Shown here piece by piece: positions 1 to 7,276 of a DNA stretch of 12,005 nucleotides (positions are counted from its first letter, which is position 1; each line of letters begins with the position of its first letter). A program made the position numbers and the translations under genes. Source of the stretch: Anaerolineales bacterium (GTDB lineage: Bacteria; Chloroflexota; Anaerolineae; Anaerolineales; Villigracilaceae); NCBI GenBank assembly GCA_029933275.1, contig JAOZOM010000040.1:1-12005 (forward strand), in the 5' to 3' direction. The notes beneath the pieces are model-generated. The model saw only the letters and a program-made list of their open reading frames with translations. It had not been told where the DNA came from and did not search any database.

Positions 1-824
1 TAACCATTAAAGAAATAGACGAAGTTGTCGCCGCAATTCTTTCTAAAGTAGAAACTAAACCGCGTATCGGTATGATTTTAGGCTCAGGACTAAGCAGTTT
101 TGCGGAGACCATCGAAAATGCAGTTTCCATCCCCTTTGGTGATTTACCTCATTTCCCCGTCTCCACGGTTAAAGGACATGCAGGAAAATTAGTCATCGGT
201 CAGCTAGAAGGGCTGGACGTTTTTGTTATGCAGGGACGCATTCATTTTTATGAAGGCTATACCATGTCGCAAGTCACTTTGCCTGTGCGCGTTATGCAGC
301 GTTTGGGTGTAGAAATTATGATTGTCACTAATGCCGCTGGAGGTGTCGCTGACACCTATCAACCTGGTGACGTAATGCTCATCACCGACCATATCAACTT
401 CCCCGGCTTGGTCGGACAGAGTCCTCTGCATGGTCCTAACCTCGATGAATTTGGTCCCCGTTTTCCTGATATGACTGAAGCCTACGATCGCGAACTTCTT
501 GACCTTGCTCGAAAAATTGCTAAAGATGAAGGCGTTCCTATTCATGAAGGCGTTTATATAGGGCTAAGCGGTCCCTCTTTTGAAACCCCCGCCGAACTGC
601 GCTTCTTAAAAATGATTGGAGCCGATTCTGTTGGCATGTCCACCGTCGCGGAAGTTGCTATTGCGCGTCACGGCGGGGTGCGCGTTCTAGGGCTTTCTGG
701 GATCAGTAACAAAGCCCATACCGACCCCTCCCACGTCGCCACGCATGACGACGTTCTCGAAGCGGGCAAACAGATTGTTCCTAAAATGGAAACCATTATT
801 CGTGGCGTTTTGCGCGCGGTCTAA
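1..824 (+). CDS. punA: Purine nucleoside phosphorylase (6-oxopurine type), 5' end cut by window edge
   Basis: Catalyses phosphorolysis of inosine and guanosine (and deoxy forms) to free base plus (deoxy)ribose-1-phosphate in cytosolic purine salvage. The frame is open to the left edge: bases 1-2 finish a codon and 273 codons follow from base 3, so only a few N-terminal residues are lost against the usual 270-280. The first in-window ATG (72) is not the start, because the residues before it (PRIGMILGSG) are already family core. Visible motifs are the phosphate-binding loop GSGLSSF, GHAGK, the GRIHFYEGY segment holding the conserved Arg and His, VTNAAGG, GPSFET with the purine-site Glu, GMSTVAE, and ISNKA, whose Asn is the 6-oxopurine specificity residue in the trimeric PNP family. 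It is followed after 23 bases by a membrane-protein gene of unrelated function. The family call is secure; the symbol follows Bacillus usage. Confidence 0.96.
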   Translation, partial: TIKEIDEVVAAILSKVETKPRIGMILGSGLSSFAETIENAVSIPFGDLPHFPVSTVKGHAGKLVIGQLEGLDVFVMQGRIHFYEGYTMSQVTLPVRVMQRLGVEIMIVTNAAGGVADTYQPGDVMLITDHINFPGLVGQSPLHGPNLDEFGPRFPDMTEAYDRELLDLARKIAKDEGVPIHEGVYIGLSGPSFETPAELRFLKMIGADSVGMSTVAEVAIARHGGVRVLGLSGISNKAHTDPSHVATHDDVLEAGKQIVPKMETIIRGVLRAV

Positions 825-847
825 AAGATCGTAATCTAGAGAATTTC

Positions 848-1528
848 ATGGTAGCCATTTATCGTTTCCTCTCAACCTACGAAGGATTAATTTACATCAC
901 CCTCATCATCGGCGGGATTTTTCTCGCACGCTGGCTTTGGCGGACTTGGAAGAGTTGGCGCGGAGCCGTTTTTGGGTTGGAACGTAAAATCTCTCGTCGC
1001 CATTTTGCGCGCGCCATCGGAGCGAACGTGTTTTGGCTTGCTCTCCTTTTAATTATAGTAGTTTTCACCTCCTTCATCATCCCTTCGATGCCCCCTTCTA
1101 CTTTTCTCACCACCCCAACTGTAGATTTGCTCATCACCCCCACTGGCACTATCTCTGCTGAGATGGCGGCGACCTTTGCTGCACGTCCTGCTCCGCAAGC
1201 GCAAGATTATAGCGAGGGTTGCATCCCCAACGAGATCATTGTTGATTCCCCCGTCCCCGGGCAATCTTTAAGTGGCATAGTTGAACTTATTGGCACAGTA
1301 GATGTGCCGCGATTTGGTTTTTATAAATTTGAAGTCTCCCCCCTTAACGCGGATAAATGGTCTACGATCTACGCGGGACGTAAAATTAAGCATGATGGTA
1401 TTTTAGGACGAATCGACACCAGCGAATTAATCCCCGGCGATTATGAGCTTCGTTTAGTCGTGACGGATAATTTGGGCGCCTCTTTGCCTGCCTGCGTGAT
1501 ACAACTTCATGTTATTGCACAAGAATAA
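848..1528 (+). CDS. Two-helix membrane-anchored protein with exported Ig-like domain, function unknown
   Basis: A 226-residue protein I cannot assign to a named family. Two hydrophobic helices lie near residues 13-31 and 57-80. The loop between them is rich in Arg, Lys and Trp and is probably cytoplasmic, which would place both termini outside. A Pro/Thr/Ala-rich stretch (about 81-118) leads into a C-terminal domain (about 123-222) of beta character, with a start like DSPVPGQSLSG, a GTVDVP strand, a W-x-x-I element, and an ending DTSELIPGDYELRLVV. This is the layout of an Ig/fibronectin-like fold. Cys125 and Cys216 bracket the domain and could form a disulfide if it is outside the cell. The ATG at 848 has only a weak purine-rich stretch before it (AGAG), so translation may depend on the upstream gene. 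The position between PNP and a GNAT gene gives no functional clue. Confidence 0.75.
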   Translation: MVAIYRFLSTYEGLIYITLIIGGIFLARWLWRTWKSWRGAVFGLERKISRRHFARAIGANVFWLALLLIIVVFTSFIIPSMPPSTFLTTPTVDLLITPTGTISAEMAATFAARPAPQAQDYSEGCIPNEIIVDSPVPGQSLSGIVELIGTVDVPRFGFYKFEVSPLNADKWSTIYAGRKIKHDGILGRIDTSELIPGDYELRLVVTDNLGASLPACVIQLHVIAQE

Positions 1529-1544
1529 GTATTTGCAATAAACC

Positions 1545-1566
1545 GCCTTTTTTGAGAGGGCTTTTT
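1545..1566 (+). promoter_or_regulatory. Weak hairpin plus T-run that covers the GNAT ribosome-binding site
   Basis: GCCTTTT (1545-1551) can pair with GAGAGGGC (1554-1561) over 7 bp, including two G-T(U) wobbles, with a 3-base loop, followed directly by TTTTT (1562-1566). The same GAGAGGG is the Shine-Dalgarno of the gene starting at 1568. It may be a leaky terminator after the membrane-protein gene, a structure that hides the ribosome-binding site, or chance; the wobble pairs make it weak. Confidence 0.3.
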
Positions 1567-1567
1567 A

Positions 1568-2128
1568 ATGACAACAGAGAAAAAGATTAACTTGCAATTT
1601 CGCGCAGCGCTATCTACCGATATGATTCGTTTGGTGGGGATGAATCACAGTTGCAATAGTGATTATGTTTGGCAATTGAATTTAGGGAAAGACGCGGGCG
1701 GGATTAACGTCACCTTGCGTGAGGTGCGTTTGCCGCGCTCCATTCAGGTGGAGTATCCGCGCGATTATCGTTCCCTCGCAGACGTGTGGAAAAAAGAAGG
1801 GCATACGCTCGTCGCACTTAGCGAAGGTGTGCCTGTAGGATATATCCGTTTTTGGGAGCAGACCACCTCCGAATCGGTTTGGATTACAGACCTTGTCTCC
1901 ACAACGGAAGCACGCCGAAAAGGAGTCGCGACCTCGATGATTCGGTATGTAGAAAGCTGGTCGCTTGAGCGGAGAAATCGGCAATTATTTATTGAGATGT
2001 CCTCTAAAAATCATCCCGCAATTAGTTTGGCAAAAAAAATGGGATTTGAATTCAGCGGCTATAATGATCATTATTACGCCACGCAAGACGTAGCACTTTT
2101 CTTTGGAAAACTTTTAAAGCAATTTTAG
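1568..2128 (+). CDS. GNAT-family N-acetyltransferase
   Basis: A 186-residue cytosolic enzyme expected to move an acetyl group from acetyl-CoA to an amine; the acceptor cannot be read from sequence. The C-terminal half carries the GNAT core: a beta strand VGYIRFWEQ, then VWITDLVSTTEARRKGVATSMI, whose R116-R117-K118-G119-V120-A121 is the Q/R-x-x-G-x-G/A acetyl-CoA pyrophosphate loop. The closing part NHPAISLAKKMGFEFSGY is the motif-B helix and the usual 'kxGFe..G' strand. The N-terminal half (about 1-80), with NSDYVWQLNL and an Arg-rich LREVRLPRS segment, is outside the generic core and may shape acceptor choice; it resembles a GNAT subgroup I associate with Chloroflexota. The start is well set: GAGAGGG ends 7 bases before the ATG at 1568. 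Related to rimI-like proteins only at superfamily level, so no symbol is given. Confidence 0.9.
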   Translation: MTTEKKINLQFRAALSTDMIRLVGMNHSCNSDYVWQLNLGKDAGGINVTLREVRLPRSIQVEYPRDYRSLADVWKKEGHTLVALSEGVPVGYIRFWEQTTSESVWITDLVSTTEARRKGVATSMIRYVESWSLERRNRQLFIEMSSKNHPAISLAKKMGFEFSGYNDHYYATQDVALFFGKLLKQF

Positions 2129-2140
2129 ACCATTTATAAC
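2113..2140 (+). promoter_or_regulatory. Candidate sigma-70-type promoter for the membrane receptor gene
   Basis: TTTAAA at 2113-2118 (4 of 6 matches to TTGACA) lies 16 bases upstream of TATAAC at 2135-2140 (5 of 6 matches to TATAAT). Transcription would begin near 2147, giving a leader of about 24 bases that just includes the GGAG at 2161-2164. The -35 falls inside the end of the GNAT gene. Seen by eye only, in AT-rich sequence where chance matches are common. Confidence 0.4.
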
Positions 2141-2170
2141 CGTATTTTATGGGTGGTCGCGGAGTTATTC

Positions 2171-4096
2171 ATGCTTAATGGTTGGATGGGTAATTTATTG
2201 TCGGGGATACGCGTACTCAACGAGATATTGACAGCAGGGGTTGCGATTACGGCTTTCTCGTTATTCCTCTATGCTTTAACTTTTAATTTACGCAATCGTG
2301 TGGCGCGTTCTTTTGCGACGATCATGCTTTGTGTTGTGGTTGTTTTTACCGCCGAAGCGATGCAGAACAAAACTGTTCCGGATTGGGGATTGGATCTTCT
2401 GCTACGGCTGCAATGGTTCGGGATTATATTTCTTCCTGCTGCTTACTTGCATTTTTCGGATGCCCTGCTTGTTACCGCCGGGATGCCCTCGCGCGGACGT
2501 AGGCGGCGCGCCATCTGGCTTGTTTATACGCTCTCCGGTGGATTTTTGCTTCTACTCGGATTGGGGCTTTTGCTCGGTGATTTTGTTGCGCAAGGTCAAC
2601 CCGCCCCCTATTTAAAACGCACTTTTTGGACGGAGATTTTCACCTTTTACTATATCTCAGTGATGGTTTGGGCGTGGATTAATTTTCTGCGCGCCTATAA
2701 CCAGATGCTTACCCGCTCCGGTCGGCGGCGGATGCTTTATCTCATGGCGGGAGCCACCGCGCCCGCGTTGGGGTCGTACCCTTATCTGATTTATGGTTCT
2801 TCGTGGGCGGCACAACACCCTCTCTTTTTTTGGAGTTCAGCGTTAATTATCAATATCCTCGTTGGGGGCTTGATTGTGATTATGGCATACGCAGTTGCGT
2901 TTTTTGGCGTTTCGTGGCCCGACCGCCTCGTCAAAACGCGTCTCTTTAAGTGGATTTTACGCGGGCCCGTTGCTGTCTCGGTGGCTTTGGGCTTGATGAC
3001 CATTGTTCGGCGTGGCGGTGAACTCTACGACGGGAATCCCTACTCAGCCCTCGTCCCGCTCACGATGGTCATCAGTGTGTTACTCATTGAACATGCGATT
3101 ACCATCCTCGCTCCGATCTGGGAGCGGAATCTCTTCTTTGGCGGAGACCGTGACGAATTGCTCCTTTTGCAGAATATCGAAGAGCGTTTATTGACGCGTA
3201 GCGATTTACAGCAATTCCTTGAAGCGGTTTTAGCGGCTGTACGTGATCATCTGCAAGCTCCCTCCGCGTTTATCGCCGCACTGGATAGCGATGATTTGGC
3301 TCTGGTCGCGATGGCAGGGAGCAAGAACATGCTAGAACAAGATGATTTCCCTGAAGTGCTTCGCGTGCAGGAGATGATGGAGGGGCAATCTCGGCAGGAA
3401 TTCACTTGGGGCAAATTCTGGATTTTACCTTTACGCCAACGCCGAAAAGATTTGGACAGAGATGAGATATCGCCTTTGTTGGGGATTTTGGGTGTTGCTC
3501 ATCAATCGGAACGGGAGCTGGAAGACGACCAGAGAGAAGCTCTTTGGCTTTTGGCAGATCGTGCCGCGCTTGCCTTAGAAGATCGTCAGCTTCAAGAAAG
3601 GGTTTTTCAATCCCTACAAAATTTGCAACCCCAAGCCGAAGTCTTGCGCCGCTGGCGTATGTCAGGGCGTTACGATAGCAAAACCGGTATTCTCGCCATG
3701 CCCGATGAAGCGGATATGGCGGGTTGGGTCAAAGATGCCCTCAGCCATTATTGGGGCGGTCCCAAATTGAGCGATAGCCCGTTGATGGATTTGGAAGTTG
3801 TCCATCAGAAAGCCGCCGACCATGACGGGAACGCGGTCAACGCGCTTCGTTCGGTTTTGCGTGCGGGCGTGGATAATATCCGCCCCGAAGGAAAACGGCG
3901 ATTTACCGCGGAATGGATTCTCTATAATATCTTGGAGATGAAGTTTATCGAGGGGCATAAAGTTCGAGAAGTTGCAGCGCGGCTCGCCATGTCAGAAGCG
4001 GATTTGTATCGTAAACAACGCGTCGCGGTCGAAGCAGTTTCCAAAATGATTTTGGAGATGGAAAGGGAAAGGGGAATGAAAGATGGGGAAGGCTAA
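2171..4096 (+). CDS. Multi-pass membrane receptor with GAF-like domain and C-terminal helix-turn-helix, no kinase
   Basis: A 641-residue putative sensor. Residues 1-315 hold about nine hydrophobic helices (near 23-40, 48-64, 80-100, 114-138, 159-176, 188-208, 218-246, 262-278, 291-315), resembling the 7TM sensory region found at the front of some histidine kinases. Residues about 325-470 look like a GAF domain, ending in the typical helix DDQREALWLLADRAALALED. No H-box, N-box or G-box is present, so it is not a histidine kinase. Residues about 576-632 form a predicted HTH-like segment, with REVAARLAMSEADLYRKQR as the core. A role in passing a membrane or small-molecule signal to DNA or a partner protein is inference. 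Start choice: an in-frame GTG at 2153 is possible, but the ATG at 2171 has GGAG 6 bases upstream and fits the candidate promoter. The neighbouring genes do not reveal a ligand. Confidence 0.82.
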   Translation: MLNGWMGNLLSGIRVLNEILTAGVAITAFSLFLYALTFNLRNRVARSFATIMLCVVVVFTAEAMQNKTVPDWGLDLLLRLQWFGIIFLPAAYLHFSDALLVTAGMPSRGRRRRAIWLVYTLSGGFLLLLGLGLLLGDFVAQGQPAPYLKRTFWTEIFTFYYISVMVWAWINFLRAYNQMLTRSGRRRMLYLMAGATAPALGSYPYLIYGSSWAAQHPLFFWSSALIINILVGGLIVIMAYAVAFFGVSWPDRLVKTRLFKWILRGPVAVSVALGLMTIVRRGGELYDGNPYSALVPLTMVISVLLIEHAITILAPIWERNLFFGGDRDELLLLQNIEERLLTRSDLQQFLEAVLAAVRDHLQAPSAFIAALDSDDLALVAMAGSKNMLEQDDFPEVLRVQEMMEGQSRQEFTWGKFWILPLRQRRKDLDRDEISPLLGILGVAHQSERELEDDQREALWLLADRAALALEDRQLQERVFQSLQNLQPQAEVLRRWRMSGRYDSKTGILAMPDEADMAGWVKDALSHYWGGPKLSDSPLMDLEVVHQKAADHDGNAVNALRSVLRAGVDNIRPEGKRRFTAEWILYNILEMKFIEGHKVREVAARLAMSEADLYRKQRVAVEAVSKMILEMERERGMKDGEG

Positions 4097-4182
4097 ATTA
4101 GCGTTTTAGCGTGCTCTTTTTCGTGAAACACAAAATTTACACAATACGCAGTATCTACACATTTTTAGCAGTGGTGAGCAGA

Positions 4183-5103
4183 ATGATGAGAACGAATAAC
4201 AAAACACAAAATGACGAAAATTGGTGGGCATCTGTTTTAGCGGATGAAAAAGGTCACGACTTTGATGCGAAAGGAAGAAAAATACCCAAAGAATCGCAAG
4301 CAGAAACGCCTTTTTTAGATTGGGAGAAAGCGCAACGTCTCTTTAAAGAAGATACGCCCGTTTTATTGCAGGTGGTCGGATATAATCAGGGTGGCGTTCT
4401 GGTCGAAGGTGAAAATTTAAAAGGCTTTGTACCCTATTCTCATCTCGTTGAAATAAAGAATGGTGATAATTCCGTCTCTCGTGAGGATGCTCTTGCTACT
4501 TATCGTGGTAAAACGCTGAAACTCAAACTTATTGAATGTCTCCCCAAAGAAGATCGAGTTATCTTCTCAGAGCGCGCCGCACAAGCCGGTGCCGGTCGCA
4601 GGCGGGAGCTTTTCTCCACGCTGACGCGCGGCAAAGTGGTCGAGGGCGAAATAACCAATATCACGGATTTCGGTGTTTTTGTAGATTTAGGTGGAGTCGA
4701 GGGCTTGGTTCATATATCGGAGCTCTCTTGGGGTCGCGTCGAGCATCCGAGCCAAGTCGTCCAGATGAATGAAAAGATTCAGGTGCAGATTCTGAATCTT
4801 TCTCCGGAGCGATGCCGAGTCGCTTTAAGCATTAAAAGACTGAATAACAATCCCTGGGAAAATATCCACAAAAAATATCATATCGGGCAAATCGTCCCCG
4901 CAGAGATTACGACTCTTGTTACTTTTGGCGTTTTTGCTCGCTTAGAAGAGGGGATTGAGGGTCTGATTCATAGATCTGAAATCCCGCCTGCTAAAGAATA
5001 TATGCTCAAAGAAGGCGCGGCGATAGAAACGCAAATCTTGCGTATCGAAGCAAAAAAACAACGCATGAGCCTTAGTTTGAAAATTGGGGAAAATCATGGC
5101 TAA
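4183..5103 (+). CDS. S1 RNA-binding protein with three S1 domains (ribosomal protein S1-like)
   Basis: A cytosolic protein of 306 residues built from three OB-fold S1 domains. The first (about 57-130, with YNQGGVLVEG and GFVPYSHL) is like the first domains of ribosomal protein S1. The second (about 147-220) has EGEITNITDFGVFVDLGG and LVHISELSW. The third (about 234-302) has PAEITTLVTFGVFARLEEG and LIHRSEI. The linker NNNPW after domain two is also S1-like. The acidic N-terminus (NWWASVLADE) is outside the domains. Likely roles are mRNA binding at the 30S subunit or general RNA chaperoning. It is shorter than six-domain proteobacterial S1, so I do not call it rpsA. Start: the frame opens at GTG 4111, but GGTGAG (4173-4178) sits just before paired ATGs at 4183 and 4186; 4186 is equally possible. 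The 3' end overlaps ftsK by 8 bases, so the two are co-transcribed and probably translationally coupled. The 86 bases upstream show no convincing promoter. Confidence 0.9.
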   Translation: MMRTNNKTQNDENWWASVLADEKGHDFDAKGRKIPKESQAETPFLDWEKAQRLFKEDTPVLLQVVGYNQGGVLVEGENLKGFVPYSHLVEIKNGDNSVSREDALATYRGKTLKLKLIECLPKEDRVIFSERAAQAGAGRRRELFSTLTRGKVVEGEITNITDFGVFVDLGGVEGLVHISELSWGRVEHPSQVVQMNEKIQVQILNLSPERCRVALSIKRLNNNPWENIHKKYHIGQIVPAEITTLVTFGVFARLEEGIEGLIHRSEIPPAKEYMLKEGAAIETQILRIEAKKQRMSLSLKIGENHG

Positions 5104-7231
5104 GAAAAAAGAATCAAAAGATTTTCTCGACCGCATCGCGGCATTTAACTTGCATTTTGGGCGTTTTGCAAGCGATATTGGCGGGGTACTTTTCCTCGCT
5201 TTCGCCCTCATCACCCTGCTGGCATTATTTGGCTGGACGCAAGGAAAATTGATTGTGATTTGGGTGGGGCAACTGAAATTATGGTTTGGCTGGGGTAGTT
5301 ATCTCGTTGTTGCCACGCTGGGGATGATTGGACTGCTGATGCTGCGCCGCTCCGATGAACCTTTGCCGTGGGGACGCGTTTTCGCTCTGGAAGCCGCGGC
5401 ATTCTTGACCCTCGGCTTGCTGACTGTTATCTCCGGGCGTTCTCTGGATAATGTGGATATCGGCTATGGCGGCGGTCGGCTTGGGTGGGGGCTGGATCAG
5501 ATTTTAAGCAAATTGATTTCACCTTTAGGGAGTTTTCTGGTCTTCTTCTTTGGTGCTATCTTCGCTACAATGAGCGGATTTAACCTGTGGATACGCGTTG
5601 AAGAGTGGCTGCGCCGTTTCGGGAACGAAGGGGAAGTCTATTTTGAAGAGGAGGTAGAAGAAGAGGAAGAAAAGCAAGCGGGAGAGAAGAAAACGCGTAA
5701 AACCCCGAAGACGAAATTGCCGCCGGGATTTCGTAAATCGCTTTCTATGCCTAAACCAGAAGATGAACGCCCTGAAAAACCACGTCCGCGTGATGATCGT
5801 CTCCCGCCGCTGAAACTTTTGCTCAATGAACGAAAGTCTCGCCTAGATGAACGTACTATCAACCAAACAGCAGGGTTAATTGAAAAGACGCTTGATGAAT
5901 TTGGTATTCCCGCCAAAGTGATTGGATTCCGCGTTGGTCCGACCGTGACACAGTTCGCTGTACAGCCGGGATTTATTGATAAAAGCACGAATAAAGAAGA
6001 AGAGCAGTTAATGAAGGTGCGTGTGGCACAAATCGCTTCCTTGCAAAAAGATTTGGCTCTTGCACTTTCGGCAGAGCGTTTACGTATCGAAGCTCCTGTA
6101 CCGGGGCGACCCTTTGTCGGGATTGAAGTTCCTAACGCACGGATTGAAGTTGTTCGTTTGCGCTCGATTTTAGAATCGGCAACTTTCGATAAAGCTCGCT
6201 CTCCGTTAGCGATTGCGTTGGGGCGAGATGTCTCCGGGCATCCCGTTGTGGCGGATTTGGCGAAGATGCCCCATTTGCTGATTGCCGGTTCAACAGGATC
6301 GGGGAAATCAGTTTGTATCACCTCGATTGCGACCTCTTTGACGATGAATAATGCGCCCGAAGATTTGCGGATGGTGATGGTGGATGCGAAGATGGTCGAG
6401 TTGATTCGCTTTAACGGGTTGCCGCACCTCTATGGAAAAGTGGAAACTGACCGAGATCGTATTCAAGGTGTTTTGCGTTGGATTGTGGTTGAAATGGAAC
6501 AACGCTATAAATTACTCGAAAGAGAAAACTCGCGCGATATTCAATCCTATAATCGAAAAGTGTCTCGCCGAAAAGCAGGGGTAACGATGCCGCGCATTGT
6601 TGTTCTAATTGATGAAATGGCGGATTTGATGATGCACGCCCCAGACCAAACCGAGCATAACCTCGTCCGCCTGGCGCAGATGGCGCGGGCAACCGGAATC
6701 CACTTGGTGATGGCGACCCAGCGTCCCAGCACGGATGTGGTTACAGGATTGATTAAGGCGAATTTCCCCGCGAGAATTGCGTTTGCGGTCACCTCCGGTG
6801 TCGATTCACGCGTTGTGCTGGACAGTGTTGGAGCAGAAAATCTGCTTGGAAACGGAGACATGCTCTTCTTGAGTCCGGAGGCGGGTTCTCCATCCCGCGT
6901 ACAAGGGGTGATGATTACCGATGATGAAATCGAAAAAGTGATTTCCTACTGGCGAGAAGAAAGCCCGGATGAGGATAAACGTGCTCCTTGGGAGTTGATG
7001 TTGAGTGAATCGGATATGGATGAAGACGAGGCTTTATTGGAGCAGGCGATTGATGTCATTCGAAATTCGCAACGAGCTTCGGCATCGCTCTTGCAACGCC
7101 GCTTGCGGATTGGGTATCCCCGCGCGGCGCGCTTGCTCGATTCTTTGGAAGAAATGGGTGTGGTTGGTCCTGCTTTGGGGGGCGGGCGCGAACGGGATGT
7201 GTTAATTTTGCCCGATGATGATGAAATTTAG
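5096..7231 (+). CDS. ftsK: DNA translocase FtsK/SpoIIIE family
   Basis: A septum-located, ATP-driven double-stranded DNA pump that clears chromosome ends during division and brings dif sites together for XerCD-type recombination. 711 residues, close to SpoIIIE (about 790) and far shorter than E. coli FtsK. Four N-terminal helices (about 29-48, 62-84, 95-113, 141-165) are followed by a highly acidic then basic linker (about 180-215), in place of the long Pro/Gln linker of E. coli. The alpha/beta domain begins near LPPLKLLL. The RecA-like motor has Walker A GSTGSGKS (398-405), D430-A431-K432-M, Walker B VVLIDEMAD (D506, E507), and MATQRPSTDVVTGLIKANFP. The winged-helix gamma domain (about 646-708, SASLLQRRLRIGYPRAARL) should read the polar KOPS/SRS-type sequences. 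The ATG at 5096 has GGGGA 5 bases upstream and overlaps the S1 gene; a TTG at 5084 is less likely. The Pro of the usual DPK triplet is Ala here, probably harmless. Confidence 0.97.
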   Translation: MAKKKESKDFLDRIAAFNLHFGRFASDIGGVLFLAFALITLLALFGWTQGKLIVIWVGQLKLWFGWGSYLVVATLGMIGLLMLRRSDEPLPWGRVFALEAAAFLTLGLLTVISGRSLDNVDIGYGGGRLGWGLDQILSKLISPLGSFLVFFFGAIFATMSGFNLWIRVEEWLRRFGNEGEVYFEEEVEEEEEKQAGEKKTRKTPKTKLPPGFRKSLSMPKPEDERPEKPRPRDDRLPPLKLLLNERKSRLDERTINQTAGLIEKTLDEFGIPAKVIGFRVGPTVTQFAVQPGFIDKSTNKEEEQLMKVRVAQIASLQKDLALALSAERLRIEAPVPGRPFVGIEVPNARIEVVRLRSILESATFDKARSPLAIALGRDVSGHPVVADLAKMPHLLIAGSTGSGKSVCITSIATSLTMNNAPEDLRMVMVDAKMVELIRFNGLPHLYGKVETDRDRIQGVLRWIVVEMEQRYKLLERENSRDIQSYNRKVSRRKAGVTMPRIVVLIDEMADLMMHAPDQTEHNLVRLAQMARATGIHLVMATQRPSTDVVTGLIKANFPARIAFAVTSGVDSRVVLDSVGAENLLGNGDMLFLSPEAGSPSRVQGVMITDDEIEKVISYWREESPDEDKRAPWELMLSESDMDEDEALLEQAIDVIRNSQRASASLLQRRLRIGYPRAARLLDSLEEMGVVGPALGGGRERDVLILPDDDEI

Positions 7232-7252
7232 CCCTGAGTGGTATGATAGGGC
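7231..7252 (+). promoter_or_regulatory. Extended -10 promoter candidate inside a small hairpin
   Basis: TATGAT at 7242-7247 (5 of 6 to TATAAT) is preceded by TG one base upstream (7239-7240), an extended -10 pattern; no good -35 is seen 16-18 bases upstream. It lies in the 12-base loop between GCCCT (7231-7235) and AGGGC (7248-7252), which could pair. No T-run follows, so I do not call a terminator. It would start a short leader for the phosphatidyltransferase gene at 7277. Confidence 0.35.
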
Positions 7253-7276
7253 AATCTTAAATAAATGGAGTTTTAT

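Noticed and set aside
2153..2170. GTG 2153 as start of the membrane receptor
   Set aside because: GGAG is 6 bases before ATG 2171, and the candidate promoter would leave almost no leader before 2153.
4098..4111. Direct repeat TTAGCG twice, 8 bases apart
   Set aside because: Too short and not palindromic; expected by chance in a gap of this length.
4136..4164. Possible promoter (TTTACA) before the S1-domain gene
   Set aside because: TTTACA is a fair -35, but nothing like TATAAT lies 16-18 bases downstream.
4111..4182. N-terminal extension of the S1-domain gene from GTG 4111
   Set aside because: No Shine-Dalgarno precedes it, the added residues do not resemble S1 proteins, and GGTGAG sits directly before the ATG pair at 4183/4186.
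5641..5700. GA-rich stretch in ftsK as a repeat
   Set aside because: It encodes the acidic linker of the protein (Glu-rich run); codon choice explains the purine bias and there is no regular repeat unit.
5638..6321. Antisense reading frame of 227 codons opposite ftsK
   Set aside because: It is a shadow of the conserved FtsK frame: very rich in Ser and Arg, with no domain, no ribosome site, and lying across essential FtsK motifs on the other strand.
5096..7231. FtsK-like protein as a conjugative or plasmid translocase
   Set aside because: It has four N-terminal helices, an intact gamma winged-helix domain and a housekeeping neighbourhood, with no relaxase or transfer genes.
7265..7276. ATG 7265 as start of the phosphatidyltransferase
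   Set aside because: It lacks a ribosome site of its own, while GGAG just after it is ideally placed for GTG 7277. Still possible, as it adds only four residues.
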